Shown here piece after piece: positions 41,874-50,915 of a DNA stretch of 64,000 nucleotides. Below the pieces are notes generated by a model. It worked only from the letters and a program-made list of their open reading frames with translations. It was not told where the DNA came from and ran no database searches. Position numbers and translations under genes: made by a program. The DNA is from Mesorhizobium norvegicum (GTDB lineage Bacteria > Pseudomonadota > Alphaproteobacteria > Rhizobiales > Rhizobiaceae), in contig NZ_SMYZ01000021.1 in assembly GCF_004919685.1 (NCBI RefSeq), positions 69,203-133,202 on the forward strand. The letters are read 5' to 3'. How positions within the stretch are numbered: position 1 is the first letter of the stretch; every line of letters starts with the position of its first letter.

Positions 41874-42089
41874 ATGTCCTGGTTCAACACCATGCGTCGC
41901 AAGACCAGCGACAGGGGCGATCACGGGAAGGAGGAGAGACCTCCTCCTTTCCCGACCCTGTCGACGTTTCTCGGCCTTGCGGCAGTCATGCTCGTCCTCT
42001 GGTTGCTGGCCTACGGGCCGCCGCATTTCTTTTCGGCATCCGATCATCCGGTGCCGTCCAACAACACCGAAGCCGGAGCTTCAAAATGA
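41874..42089 (+). CDS. Small membrane protein between kdpA and kdpB
   Basis: A 71-residue protein with a basic, hydrophilic N-terminus ([20 protein letters not shown]), one membrane helix ([20 protein letters not shown], about 32-51) and a short tail. It starts 7 bp after kdpA and overlaps kdpB by 4 bp (ATGA), so it is translated with the pump subunits. It is not part of the classical kdpFABC set; a role in assembly or stability is a guess. Confidence 0.7.
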   Translation: MSWFNTMRRKTSDRGDHGKEERPPPFPTLSTFLGLAAVMLVLWLLAYGPPHFFSASDHPVPSNNTEAGASK

Positions 42090-44179
42090 GCCACTCGAAA
42101 TCAGCTGTCATCATGGATGCCCGCATCTTGCTTCCCGCCATCGGCGGCGCCTTCCGCAAGCTCGACCCACGCACGCTGGCCAGGAACCCGGTGATGTTCG
42201 TCGTCGCTGTCGTGTCGTCGCTCACCACGGTGCTGTTCGTCAAGGACCTGGTCACCGGCGGCGGCAATCTCGGCTTCACGCTGCAGATCATCATCTGGCT
42301 GTGGTTCACCGTGCTGTTCGCCAACTTCGCCGAAGCGGTCGCCGAAGGCCGCGGCAAGGCGCAGGCGGATTCGCTGCGCAAGGCGCGCACCGAAACCCAG
42401 GCCAAGCTGTTGACCGGTGAAGACCGCACCAAATACAAACTCGTGCCCGGCACCAGCCTCAAGGTCGGCGATGCCGTGCTGGTCGAGGCCGGCGACATCA
42501 TCCCGTCCGACGGCGAAGTGATCGAAGGCGTCGCTTCGGTCAACGAGGCGGCGATAACAGGCGAATCCGCGCCGGTCATCCGCGAATCCGGCGGCGATCG
42601 TTCGGCGGTCACCGGCGGCACGCAGGTGCTGTCCGACTGGATCCGCGTGCGCATCACGGCGGCTTCCGGCCACACCTTCCTCGACCGCATGATCTCGCTG
42701 GTCGAAGGCGCGGAGCGCCAGAAGACGCCGAACGAGATCGCGCTCAACATCCTGCTCGTCGGCATGACGCTGATCTTCGTTCTGGCCACCGCAACCATTC
42801 CGAGCTTCGCCTCCTATTCGGGCGGCTATATCTCGGTGACCGTGCTGGTCGCCCTGTTCGTGACCCTGATCCCGACCACCATCGGCGCGCTGCTGTCGGC
42901 CATCGGCATCGCCGGCATGGACCGCCTGGTGCGCTTCAACGTGCTGGCCATGTCGGGTCGCGCCGTCGAGGCCGCCGGCGACGTCGACACGCTGCTGCTC
43001 GACAAGACCGGCACGATCACGCTCGGCAACCGGCAGGCAACCGAGTTCCGCCCGGTCAAGGGCGTCACCGAACAGGAATTGGCTGACGCTGCGCAACTCG
43101 CCTCGCTCGCCGACGAAACGCCGGAAGGCCGTTCGATCGTCGTGCTGGCCAAGGAGAAATACGCCATCCGTGCCCGCGATATGGCGATGCTGCACGCCAC
43201 CTTCGTGCCGTTCACCGCGCAGACCCGCATGAGCGGCGTCGACATCGACGGCTCCTCGGTGCGCAAGGGCGCGGTCGATTCCGTGCTCGCCCATGTCAGC
43301 CAGTCGACGGTCGCAGCCCACGCCACGCGGCCCGGCAGCGATACCGTCAGGGATCTCCAGGCGATCGCCGACGAGATCGCCAAATCGGGCGGCACACCGC
43401 TGGCGGTCGAGCGCGACGGGCGCCTGCTCGGCGTCGTCCACCTCAAGGACATCGTCAAGGGCGGCATCAGGGAGCGCTTCGCCGAACTGCGCAAGATGGG
43501 CATCCGCACGGTGATGATCACCGGCGACAACCCGATGACGGCGGCAGCCATTGCCGCGGAAGCCGGCGTCGACGACTTCCTCGCCCAAGCGACGCCCGAG
43601 GACAAGCTGAAGCTGATCCGCGACGAGCAGGCCAAGGGCAAGCTGGTCGCCATGTGCGGCGACGGCACCAACGATGCGCCAGCCCTTGCCCAGGCCGATG
43701 TCGGTGTCGCCATGAACACCGGCACGGTCGCCGCCCGCGAGGCCGGCAACATGGTCGACCTCGACAGCGATCCGACCAAGCTGATCGAGATCGTCGAGAT
43801 CGGCAAGGCGCTGCTGATGACGCGCGGCTCGCTGACGACCTTCTCCATCGCCAACGACGTGGCCAAATATTTCGCCATCATCCCGGCGATGTTCGCGGCC
43901 TTCTACGTCGCGCCGGGGCAGACCACCGGCCCGTTGCAGGCACTCAACGTCATGCATCTGGCGACACCGCAGAGCGCCATTCTCTCAGCCATCATCTTCA
44001 ACGCGCTGATCATCATCGCGCTGATCCCGCTGTCGCTGAAAGGCGTCAAATATCGCGCCATCGGCGCCGGTGCACTGCTCAGCCGCAACCTGCTCGTCTA
44101 TGGCCTCGGCGGCATCATCGTCCCCTTCGTCGGCATCAAGGCGATCGACATGATAGTCATCGCGCTTGGCCTCGCTTAA
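42086..44179 (+). CDS. kdpB: K+-transporting ATPase subunit KdpB
   Basis: A 697-residue P-type ATPase, the catalytic subunit of the pump. The phosphorylation motif [12 protein letters not shown] is at about residue 310, the TGES motif ([16 protein letters not shown]) at about 155, and the hinge motif [20 protein letters not shown] at about 520. The [20 protein letters not shown] segment is typical of KdpB. It overlaps the upstream small gene by 4 bp. Confidence 0.98.
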   Translation: MSHSKSAVIMDARILLPAIGGAFRKLDPRTLARNPVMFVVAVVSSLTTVLFVKDLVTGGGNLGFTLQIIIWLWFTVLFANFAEAVAEGRGKAQADSLRKARTETQAKLLTGEDRTKYKLVPGTSLKVGDAVLVEAGDIIPSDGEVIEGVASVNEAAITGESAPVIRESGGDRSAVTGGTQVLSDWIRVRITAASGHTFLDRMISLVEGAERQKTPNEIALNILLVGMTLIFVLATATIPSFASYSGGYISVTVLVALFVTLIPTTIGALLSAIGIAGMDRLVRFNVLAMSGRAVEAAGDVDTLLLDKTGTITLGNRQATEFRPVKGVTEQELADAAQLASLADETPEGRSIVVLAKEKYAIRARDMAMLHATFVPFTAQTRMSGVDIDGSSVRKGAVDSVLAHVSQSTVAAHATRPGSDTVRDLQAIADEIAKSGGTPLAVERDGRLLGVVHLKDIVKGGIRERFAELRKMGIRTVMITGDNPMTAAAIAAEAGVDDFLAQATPEDKLKLIRDEQAKGKLVAMCGDGTNDAPALAQADVGVAMNTGTVAAREAGNMVDLDSDPTKLIEIVEIGKALLMTRGSLTTFSIANDVAKYFAIIPAMFAAFYVAPGQTTGPLQALNVMHLATPQSAILSAIIFNALIIIALIPLSLKGVKYRAIGAGALLSRNLLVYGLGGIIVPFVGIKAIDMIVIALGLA

Positions 44180-44247
44180 CTCTTTGTTTTAACGCAATTC
44201 CTGTGGGAAAACCGCTCCACACTTTTCCTGGAATTGCTCTGAGGAAC
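44180..44247. repeat. Rhizobial palindromic repeat inside the kdp operon
   Basis: CTCTTTGTTTT, then GCAATTCC (44194) facing GGAATTGC (ending 44237), with GGGAAAACCG and CACTTTTCC inside. It fills the 74-bp gap between kdpB and kdpC and shares its skeleton with the repeats at 11715 and 20720. It could form an RNA stem in the operon transcript and modulate the amount of kdpC message. Confidence 0.7.
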
Positions 44248-44253
44248 ACGTCC

Positions 44254-44820
44254 ATGCTCACCCAGATAAGACCCGCGATCATCATGATCGTCTTCTTCAC
44301 GGTGCTGACCGGCCTGATCTACCCGATCGGCATGACCGGCATCGCCCAGGCGCTGTTCCCGCGTCAGGCCAATGGCAGCCTGATCGAGAAGGACGGCAAG
44401 GTCATCGGCTCCGAGCTGATCGGCCAGGGCTTTGCCAGCGACCGTTATTTCCACGGTCGCCCCTCGGCTGCCGGCGACGGTTACAACGCCGCCGCCTCGA
44501 GCGGCAGCAACCTCGGCCCGACCAATCCCAAGCTGATCGACCGCATCAAGGGCGACGCCGAGAAGTTGAAAGCGGAAAACCCGAACCAGCCTGTTCCGAT
44601 GGACCTGGTGACGACGTCCGGCAGCGGCCTCGATCCCGATATCAGTCCCGAAGCGGCCTACTTCCAGGTCGCCCGCGTGGCCAAGGCCAGGGGTATCGAC
44701 GAAGCCAAGATCAAGGCGCTTGTCGACAGCCAGGTCGAGGGCAGGGAGCTCGGCTTCATGGGCGAGCCGGTGGTCAATGTGCTCGGTCTCAACCTTGCGC
44801 TGGACGCCGCGAAACAGTGA
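44254..44820 (+). CDS. kdpC: K+-transporting ATPase subunit KdpC
   Basis: A 188-residue subunit with one N-terminal membrane helix ([20 protein letters not shown]) and a periplasmic domain. Conserved stretches are [36 protein letters not shown], and [20 protein letters not shown]. KdpC acts as a catalytic chaperone for KdpB. The ATG at 44254 follows the repeat described above. Confidence 0.97.
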   Translation: MLTQIRPAIIMIVFFTVLTGLIYPIGMTGIAQALFPRQANGSLIEKDGKVIGSELIGQGFASDRYFHGRPSAAGDGYNAAASSGSNLGPTNPKLIDRIKGDAEKLKAENPNQPVPMDLVTTSGSGLDPDISPEAAYFQVARVAKARGIDEAKIKALVDSQVEGRELGFMGEPVVNVLGLNLALDAAKQ

Positions 44821-44874
44821 ATGGTGCGGGCCGGGGATCGACAGTATCCCCGGCGCCATCCATGATCGATCCTG

Positions 44875-47604
44875 ATGCCGGACGACAGAAGCAACGACAC
44901 CAGACCTTCTCCCGACGCACTGCTTGATCATGCCGAGCGGGAGGCGCGAGGCCGTCTGCGGATATTCCTGGGTGCCGCCCCTGGCGTCGGCAAGACCTAC
45001 GAAATGCTGATGTCGGGCCGCGCCAGGCTGGCCGACGGCGTGGATGTGGTGATCGGCGTCGTCGAGACGCATGGCCGCAAGGAGACACTGGCTCTGGTCG
45101 AGGGCTATGAGGTCATTCCCCGCCGCAAGGTCGACTACAAGGGGCGCATCCTCGACGAGATGGATATCGACGCCATCCTAGCCCGGCGCCCGGCACTGGT
45201 TCTCGTCGACGAGCTCGCCCACACCAATGCGCCTGGCAGCCGCCACCCCAAGCGCTTTCTCGACGTCCAGGAAATCCTGACGCAAGGCATCGACGTCTAC
45301 ACGACGCTCAACATCCAACATGTCGAAAGCCTGAACGATGTCGTCGCCCAGATCACCAAGGTCAGGGTGCGCGAGACGGTTCCCGATTCCATCATCGACC
45401 AGGCCGACGATGTCGAGATCATCGATCTCACCCCCGACGACCTGATCAAGCGGCTCGAAGAAGGCAAGGTCTATTTCCCCAACACCGCCCAGCGCGCGAT
45501 CGAGAACTATTTCTCGCCGGGCAATCTGACGGCGCTCAGGGAGCTGGCGCTGCGCCGCACCGCGCAGCGCGTCGACGACCAGTTGCTGATCCATATGCAG
45601 GCCCACGCCATTCCCGGACCGTGGGCAGCCGGGGAAAGGGTTCTCGTCTGCCTCGACGCGCGCCCGGGAGGAGCGGCGCGCGTGCGCTATGCACGCAGGC
45701 TGGCCGACCGGCTGCGTGCTCCGTGGACGGCGCTGCACGTCGACAGCACCCGCTCGGCCAGCATGCCCGAGGAGGACAAGGACCGGCTGGCAACGAACCT
45801 GCGCCTTGCCCAACAGCTTGGTGCCGAGGTGACCACCATTCCGGGTCAGAATGTGGCGCAGGACATCGTGCGTTATGCGACGGCGAACAATTTCACCCAT
45901 ATCGTGGTCGGCAGGCCGACCCGGTCGCGCTGGCGCGAGTTGATCGAAGGCTCGCTCACCTATGATCTCATCCGCAATGCCGGCGACATCAGCGTTCATG
46001 TCATTTCGGGAAACGAACGTGGCACCGAGACGGCGTCGAGGAGCGTCAGGGCGGCGGACGAGCAGTGGCAGTTCGAAATCTGGCCTTATCTCAAGGCCAC
46101 GGCCTTTGTCATGGGCTCGCTCGCCTTCGCCGTTCTTCTCGACCAGTTTCTCGACGTTCGCAATCTGGCGATCATCCTTCTCATCGGGGTGCTGGCGTCG
46201 GCGGTAACCGGTGGTCTCTGGCCGGCTCTGTATGCCTGTTTCGTCAGCGCCCTTGCCTTCAACTATTTCTTCCTGGAACCGCGCTACACGCTGACCATCC
46301 GGGATCCGGAGAGCATTGTTGCGCTCGGTGTCTTCCTGGTTGTCGCCGTCATTGCCAGCAATCTGACGGCGCGCGTGCAGCGCCAGGCGGTCGCCGCCCG
46401 TTCACGGGCGCGGGCCACGGAGGACATCTACCTTTTTTCAAAGAAGCTCGCCGGCGCCGGCACGCTCGACGACGTCCTCTGGGCCACCGCCTTCCAGATC
46501 GCCTCGATGCTGAAGCTGCGGGTGGTGCTGCTTTTGCCGGAAGACGGAACGATCACCGTCAAGGCCGGCTATCCGCCCGACGACACGCTGGCCGAAGCCG
46601 ACATCGCCGCCGCCCGCTGGGCCTGGGAACACAACCGCGCCGCGGGTCGCGGCGCCGACACGCTTCCCGGCGCCAAGCGCCTCTATCTTCCCTTACGGAC
46701 AGGGCGCACAGCAATCGGTGTCGTCGGCCTCGACAATGACAAGCAGGGGCCGCTGCTGACGCCCGAGCAGCAGCGCCTGCTCGATGCGCTGGCCGATCAG
46801 GCAGCTGTCGCCATCGAGCGTATCCAACTGGTCGCCGATGTCGATCGCGCCAAGCTCGCCGCCGAGGCGGACCGGCTGCGCTCGGCGCTACTTACCTCCA
46901 TCTCGCATGATTTGAAGACGCCGCTCGCCGCCATCATGGGCGCGGCCGGCACGCTGAGGGAATTCGCACCGGCACTTCCCGAACAGGACCGGGCAGAGCT
47001 GCTGACGACCGTGCTCGATGAATCCGAGCGATTGAACCGCTTCATCGCCAATCTGCTGGACATGACCAAAATCGAGTCGGGCGCAATGGAGCCGAACTAC
47101 GCCTTCCACTATGTCGGCGACATCGTCGGCTCTGCCCTGCAGCGGGCCAGGAAAATCATCGGCGAGCACAAGACCGAGACAGACATCCCCTCGGATTTGC
47201 CGATGCTGAAGGTCGATCCCGTCCTGTTCGAGCAGGCGCTGTTCAATCTCCTCGACAATGCGGCGAAATATGCACCAGCCGGCTCGACGATCCGCGTGCA
47301 GGGCTGGACCGACAATGGTTCCGTCATCCTGCAGATCATGGATGAAGGGCCGGGCATTCCCCCTGGCGATCTGGAGCGGATTTTCGATACGTTCTACCGG
47401 GTGCGCAAGCGCGATCAGGTCCGCGCCGGCACCGGGCTCGGCCTGTCGATCTGCCGCGGCTTCATCGAGGCGATGGGTGGCACGATCACGGCGGCAAACC
47501 GCACAGATCGTTCGGGCGCGGTGTTCACCATCAAGATGCCGAAGCCGACGAACCCGCCCAGTTTCGACGCCTCGAATACGGACGATGTGGGTGACTTGGC
47601 ATGA
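44875..47604 (+). CDS. kdpD: Sensor histidine kinase KdpD
   Basis: A 909-residue membrane sensor that responds to potassium limitation and turgor. The N-terminal KdpD domain has Walker A GAAPGVGKTYEML (about 33) and ALVLVDELAHTNAPGSRHPK; a universal-stress-protein-like domain follows (RVLVCLDARPGGAARVRYAR, about 257). Then come four membrane helices (about 400-490, including NYFFLEPRYTLTI), a GAF-like domain, the HisKA box SISHDLKTPLAAIMGA (His about 683) and the HATPase domain (NAAKYAP, DEGPGIP, GTGLGLSICRGF). It overlaps kdpE by 4 bp. Confidence 0.97.
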   Translation: MPDDRSNDTRPSPDALLDHAEREARGRLRIFLGAAPGVGKTYEMLMSGRARLADGVDVVIGVVETHGRKETLALVEGYEVIPRRKVDYKGRILDEMDIDAILARRPALVLVDELAHTNAPGSRHPKRFLDVQEILTQGIDVYTTLNIQHVESLNDVVAQITKVRVRETVPDSIIDQADDVEIIDLTPDDLIKRLEEGKVYFPNTAQRAIENYFSPGNLTALRELALRRTAQRVDDQLLIHMQAHAIPGPWAAGERVLVCLDARPGGAARVRYARRLADRLRAPWTALHVDSTRSASMPEEDKDRLATNLRLAQQLGAEVTTIPGQNVAQDIVRYATANNFTHIVVGRPTRSRWRELIEGSLTYDLIRNAGDISVHVISGNERGTETASRSVRAADEQWQFEIWPYLKATAFVMGSLAFAVLLDQFLDVRNLAIILLIGVLASAVTGGLWPALYACFVSALAFNYFFLEPRYTLTIRDPESIVALGVFLVVAVIASNLTARVQRQAVAARSRARATEDIYLFSKKLAGAGTLDDVLWATAFQIASMLKLRVVLLLPEDGTITVKAGYPPDDTLAEADIAAARWAWEHNRAAGRGADTLPGAKRLYLPLRTGRTAIGVVGLDNDKQGPLLTPEQQRLLDALADQAAVAIERIQLVADVDRAKLAAEADRLRSALLTSISHDLKTPLAAIMGAAGTLREFAPALPEQDRAELLTTVLDESERLNRFIANLLDMTKIESGAMEPNYAFHYVGDIVGSALQRARKIIGEHKTETDIPSDLPMLKVDPVLFEQALFNLLDNAAKYAPAGSTIRVQGWTDNGSVILQIMDEGPGIPPGDLERIFDTFYRVRKRDQVRAGTGLGLSICRGFIEAMGGTITAANRTDRSGAVFTIKMPKPTNPPSFDASNTDDVGDLA

Positions 47605-48293
47605 CAAACTCGAACGTCAGGATACTGGTCGTCGATGACGAGCCGCCGATCCGCAAGCTGCTGCGCGTCGGGCTCGGCAGCCAGGGTTACGCGATCAGCG
47701 AGGCGCCGAACGCCAGGGTGGCGATCGAGCTGATGGAGGCGGAGAAGCCGGACCTCGTCCTGCTCGACCTCGGCCTGCCCGGCATGAGCGGCCATGAGCT
47801 GTTGCGCAAATGGCGCGACGATGGCCTCGACATTCCGGTGGTCATCCTGTCCAGCCGTACCGACGAGGCCGGCATCGTCCAGGCCCTGGAACTCGGCGCC
47901 GACGACTATGTCACCAAGCCGTTCGGGATGAACGAACTGGTCGCACGCATCCGCGTGGCGCTGCGGCACAAGTTCCAGCAACAGGGCGAAAAACCGGTGT
48001 TCCACACCGGCGACCTGTCGGTCGATCTGGTCAAACGCATCGTCAAGGTCGAGGGCAAGGAGGTAAAGCTCTCGCCGAAGGAATATGACATCCTGCGCAT
48101 CCTCGTGCAGTACGCCGGCAAGGTGCTGACCCACCATTTCCTTTTGAAGCAGGTCTGGGGCGATTCGACCGACGTGCAGTATCTCAGGGTCTATGTCCGG
48201 CAGCTCAGGCAGAAGATCGAGAAGAGCCCCGACCAGCCGCGTTATATCACCACCGAGACCGGCGTCGGCTATCGCCTGCGCGAGGTCGAGTGA
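47601..48293 (+). CDS. kdpE: Response regulator KdpE
   Basis: A 230-residue OmpR/PhoB-type regulator that activates kdp transcription when phosphorylated by KdpD. The receiver domain has VVDDEPP near residue 11, the phospho-acceptor Asp in LVLLDLGLPGMSG (about 54), and the conserved Lys in YVTKPFGMNEL (about 106). The winged-helix DNA-binding domain ends with YLRVYVRQLRQKIE and TETGVGYRLRE. ATGA overlap with kdpD. It is the last gene of the operon. Confidence 0.97.
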   Translation: MTNSNVRILVVDDEPPIRKLLRVGLGSQGYAISEAPNARVAIELMEAEKPDLVLLDLGLPGMSGHELLRKWRDDGLDIPVVILSSRTDEAGIVQALELGADDYVTKPFGMNELVARIRVALRHKFQQQGEKPVFHTGDLSVDLVKRIVKVEGKEVKLSPKEYDILRILVQYAGKVLTHHFLLKQVWGDSTDVQYLRVYVRQLRQKIEKSPDQPRYITTETGVGYRLREVE

Positions 48294-48378
48294 GCGGGCT
48301 AATAGATCTTGGCACGGGCGTGAATACGATAAGCCTGGCGGGAGCAGCTCACCCGTCCGAAAATGATGCATGACGTAT

Positions 48379-49272
48379 CTAAGAGGCCGCCACGCACGTC
48401 CGCAGGTGGGACGCCAATAGCTCAGATGCCGGCTTGCTTGGACTCCGCAGCGGACTCATCAAGTAGTAGGCGCCGCCAGGTATGATCGGCTGATTACGGA
48501 AGATCACCAACCGCTCCTCCCGGACGAGGTCACCGGTATTCGCAATCCATCCGAGCATCACTCCCATCCCCGCTAACGCAGCCTGGGTCGCTTGAACATG
48601 GTTGCCAAACGAGAGATCCCCTTGCCGGTCGTGCGGTAGACCGATCGCGTCGAAGTATTCGTCCCAGCCGGGAGAAAATTCCTCGTCGGTTTCAACGTGG
48701 AGCAGGGTCGCTTCCGCAAAATTTCCAGAGCCAACATGTTCAACGGCCTTTGGGCTGCAGACGGGGATCAGGCGCTCATCGAAAAGCCGTTCGCAGTTGC
48801 CATCTAGCCAGTCGCCGGCCCCATAACGAATCAACAGGTCGGCTTCGGGCGTAAACCGCGGGCTGCCGGATGTTGGTACAACTCGTACGACAATGTCAGG
48901 GTGCCGAGCGTAGAACGTCGCCAAGCGCGGCATTAGCCAATATGTGCCAGTACAGACAGTGCAAGCGATCGTAACGACGTTCTGTTCGTTTCGCTCCAAG
49001 GCTCTAATTTTTCCGATTGCGCTCTCGATCCGGTCCATTCCGTCCGAAACTGCGTGAAGCAGAACCCGGCCCGCGTCTGTCAACGCAGCAGGACGCATCC
49101 GTCGATCGAGCAGTTTCGTGCCGATATGGTCCTCGAGATTCCGAAGTGCTTGGCTGACGGCGGGCTGCGTGACATTCAACTCCGCCGCCGCGCTCTGGAC
49201 GCCGCCTGCACGCACCACGGTTTCAAATGCCGTCAGAAGCCGGAGGGGAGGGAGATGTCGGCGCAATATCAT
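48379..49272 (-). CDS. LysR family transcriptional regulator (GcvA-like)
   Basis: A 297-residue LysR regulator. The N-terminal helix-turn-helix is typical (LPPLRLLTAFETVVRAGGVQ, then SAAAELNVTQPAVSQALRNL), followed by the effector domain (VVTIACTVCTGTYWLMPRLA, and the LLIRYGAGDWLDGNCERLFD region as in GcvA-like regulators). It is divergent from the class II aldolase gene across a 125-bp gap, so it probably controls that gene and the HAD gene behind it. The inducer is unknown. Confidence 0.9.
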   Translation of the reverse strand: MILRRHLPPLRLLTAFETVVRAGGVQSAAAELNVTQPAVSQALRNLEDHIGTKLLDRRMRPAALTDAGRVLLHAVSDGMDRIESAIGKIRALERNEQNVVTIACTVCTGTYWLMPRLATFYARHPDIVVRVVPTSGSPRFTPEADLLIRYGAGDWLDGNCERLFDERLIPVCSPKAVEHVGSGNFAEATLLHVETDEEFSPGWDEYFDAIGLPHDRQGDLSFGNHVQATQAALAGMGVMLGWIANTGDLVREERLVIFRNQPIIPGGAYYLMSPLRSPSKPASELLASHLRTCVAAS

Positions 49273-49328
49273 AACCTCTCGCTTATGTCAGATTAGACTT
49301 TCAGCTCTTCCAAACGTAATCCGATAGC

Positions 49329-49339
49329 GCAATTGTTGC
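49329..49339. promoter_or_regulatory. Possible LysR-type binding site
   Basis: GCAATTGTTGC is an 11-bp dyad in the divergent gap between the LysR gene and the aldolase gene. LysR regulators usually bind such short T-N11-A dyads between divergent genes. Evidence is weak. Confidence 0.3.
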
Positions 49340-49397
49340 AACCAACGACAGCCGGCTGGCGGTCACAACATAAGCACACCTTAACCAGAGAGAGTTC

Positions 49398-50159
49398 ATG
49401 AACGCCCATTCCCGCCGATCCGAACTGACTGCGGACGAAACGCAGTCGCTGCGGGTGGATCTTGCTGCGGCCTTTCGTCTGGCAGCTCAATTCGATTGGC
49501 ATGAATCGGTGGGAAATCATTTCAGTGCCGCACTTTCCGCCGACGGGAAGAAATTCCTCATGAACCCTCGCTGGCGGCACTTCGGAGAGATTCGGGCGAG
49601 CGATCTCTTGGTTCTGAATGCGGATGACAGCGGGGTGATGGCTCGACCTGATGCTCCAGATCCCTCCGCGTGGACGATCCACGGCTCCGTCCACGGCAGG
49701 CGGCCGGAAGTCCGGGTCATGCTGCATTGCCATCCCCCATACACGACGGCGCTGGCCGGTCTCAAAGACCCCGGCATCAAGCCCATCGACCAAAATACGG
49801 CTCGTTTCTTTGGCCAGTTCGGTATCGATCTTGGGTTCGGCGGCATGGCTGACGATGCTGCCGAAGGGCAGCGCTTGGCGGCTGCTTTCGGCAGCAAGCG
49901 AGTCATCATCATGGGCAACCATGGTGTGACCGTCACGGGACGAACGGTCGCCGAGGCGTTTGAAGACCTGTATTTCGTCGAGCGCGCGGCCAAGATCCTC
50001 GTGCTCGCATATTCAACTGGCCAGCCGCTGAACGTCATGTCCGATGACCTTGCACAGAAGACGGCCGATGGCTGGCTTCCCTACAATGATCAGGCATTCG
50101 CGCACTTCGACTACCTCAAGCGGCAATTGGACAAAACCGACCCCTCGTATCGCGACTAG
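49398..50159 (+). CDS. Class II aldolase/adducin family protein
   Basis: A 253-residue protein of the zinc-dependent class II aldolase/adducin superfamily (fuculose-phosphate-aldolase-like). The metal ligands are VMLHCHPPYTTAL (two His, about 112) and IIMGNHGVTVTGRTVAEAFE (His, about 175); the GNHFSAALSADGKKFLMNPR segment near 41 is the N-terminal substrate loop. Followed 28 bp later by a HAD-family gene, with the LysR gene divergent: this looks like a small catabolic unit. Actual substrate is not determined; decarboxylase members of this superfamily exist too. Confidence 0.85.
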   Translation: MNAHSRRSELTADETQSLRVDLAAAFRLAAQFDWHESVGNHFSAALSADGKKFLMNPRWRHFGEIRASDLLVLNADDSGVMARPDAPDPSAWTIHGSVHGRRPEVRVMLHCHPPYTTALAGLKDPGIKPIDQNTARFFGQFGIDLGFGGMADDAAEGQRLAAAFGSKRVIIMGNHGVTVTGRTVAEAFEDLYFVERAAKILVLAYSTGQPLNVMSDDLAQKTADGWLPYNDQAFAHFDYLKRQLDKTDPSYRD

Positions 50160-50187
50160 CCCAAGACTCGTGGCTCAAGGAGAGAAC

Positions 50188-50901
50188 GTGCGTAATATTG
50201 AAGTTCTGTTTTTCGACGTCCTGGGGACGATGGTCGACTGGCGTGGCAGCATCACGGTCGAGGTGGGAGAGTTTTTGAAACGCCACGACCTTGGCCACAT
50301 TGACCCTGCTGATTTTGCAGATGCATGGGTGGGACGCTACGACGCTTCAGTCGACCCGATTCGGACCGGCAAGCGATCATTCGTTTCGCTCGATCAGGTA
50401 AACAGAGAAAATCTCGTTGCCAGCTTCGAAGAATTTGGTTTGGCCCCGGCCTCAGTACCACCGGAAGAGCTTGAACACCTCAATCTGTCATGGCATCGCC
50501 TGAAGGCCTGGCCGGACCTGGCCGAAGGTCTTTCTCGCTTGAAGTCGCGTTTCATCGTTGCGCCATTGTCAGATGGACACGCCCGGCTTCTGGTGAACCT
50601 GTCAAAATACAACAATCTGCCATGGGATTTTATTGCCGGCGCCGATATGTCTCAAGCTTACAAGCCCATGCCGCAGGTCTACCTGCGGGCGTGCGAACTT
50701 CTCGAGGTTCAGCCGGGGAATGCCATGCTGGTAGCGGCGCATGACTACGACCTGGAAGCGGCCCGCCGTTGCGGATTGAAGACCGCCTACATTATTCGCG
50801 CCAATGCCGAAGATCCTTCCAGGGTGGGTAATCAGAGAGCTCAGGATGGCTGGGATTACAAAGCGAAGGATCTGCTGGAACTCGCCGACATGCTCCAATA
50901 G
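50188..50901 (+). CDS. Haloacid dehalogenase type II (HAD superfamily) hydrolase
   Basis: A 237-residue HAD hydrolase resembling L-2-haloacid dehalogenase. The nucleophile motif is LFFDVLGTMVDWRGSI (Asp about 9), motif II is IVAPLSDGHARLL (about 126), the Lys is in MSQAYKPMPQVYLRACELL, and motif IV is AAHDYDLEAARRCGLKTAYI. Start is GTG at 50188, preceded by AAGGAGAG; an open frame extending upstream overlaps the aldolase and is unlikely. Context with an aldolase rather than a halo-acid transporter leaves the substrate open; a phosphatase role is also possible. Confidence 0.82.
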   Translation: MRNIEVLFFDVLGTMVDWRGSITVEVGEFLKRHDLGHIDPADFADAWVGRYDASVDPIRTGKRSFVSLDQVNRENLVASFEEFGLAPASVPPEELEHLNLSWHRLKAWPDLAEGLSRLKSRFIVAPLSDGHARLLVNLSKYNNLPWDFIAGADMSQAYKPMPQVYLRACELLEVQPGNAMLVAAHDYDLEAARRCGLKTAYIIRANAEDPSRVGNQRAQDGWDYKAKDLLELADMLQ

Positions 50902-50915
50902 CCACGCAGTTGCTT

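Noticed and set aside
40112..41902. 596-codon minus-strand open frame opposite kdpA
   Set aside because: Antisense shadow of kdpA with Asp/His/Gln-rich composition.
42101..43957. 618-codon minus-strand open frame opposite kdpB
   Set aside because: Antisense shadow; kdpB on the plus strand carries all P-type ATPase motifs.
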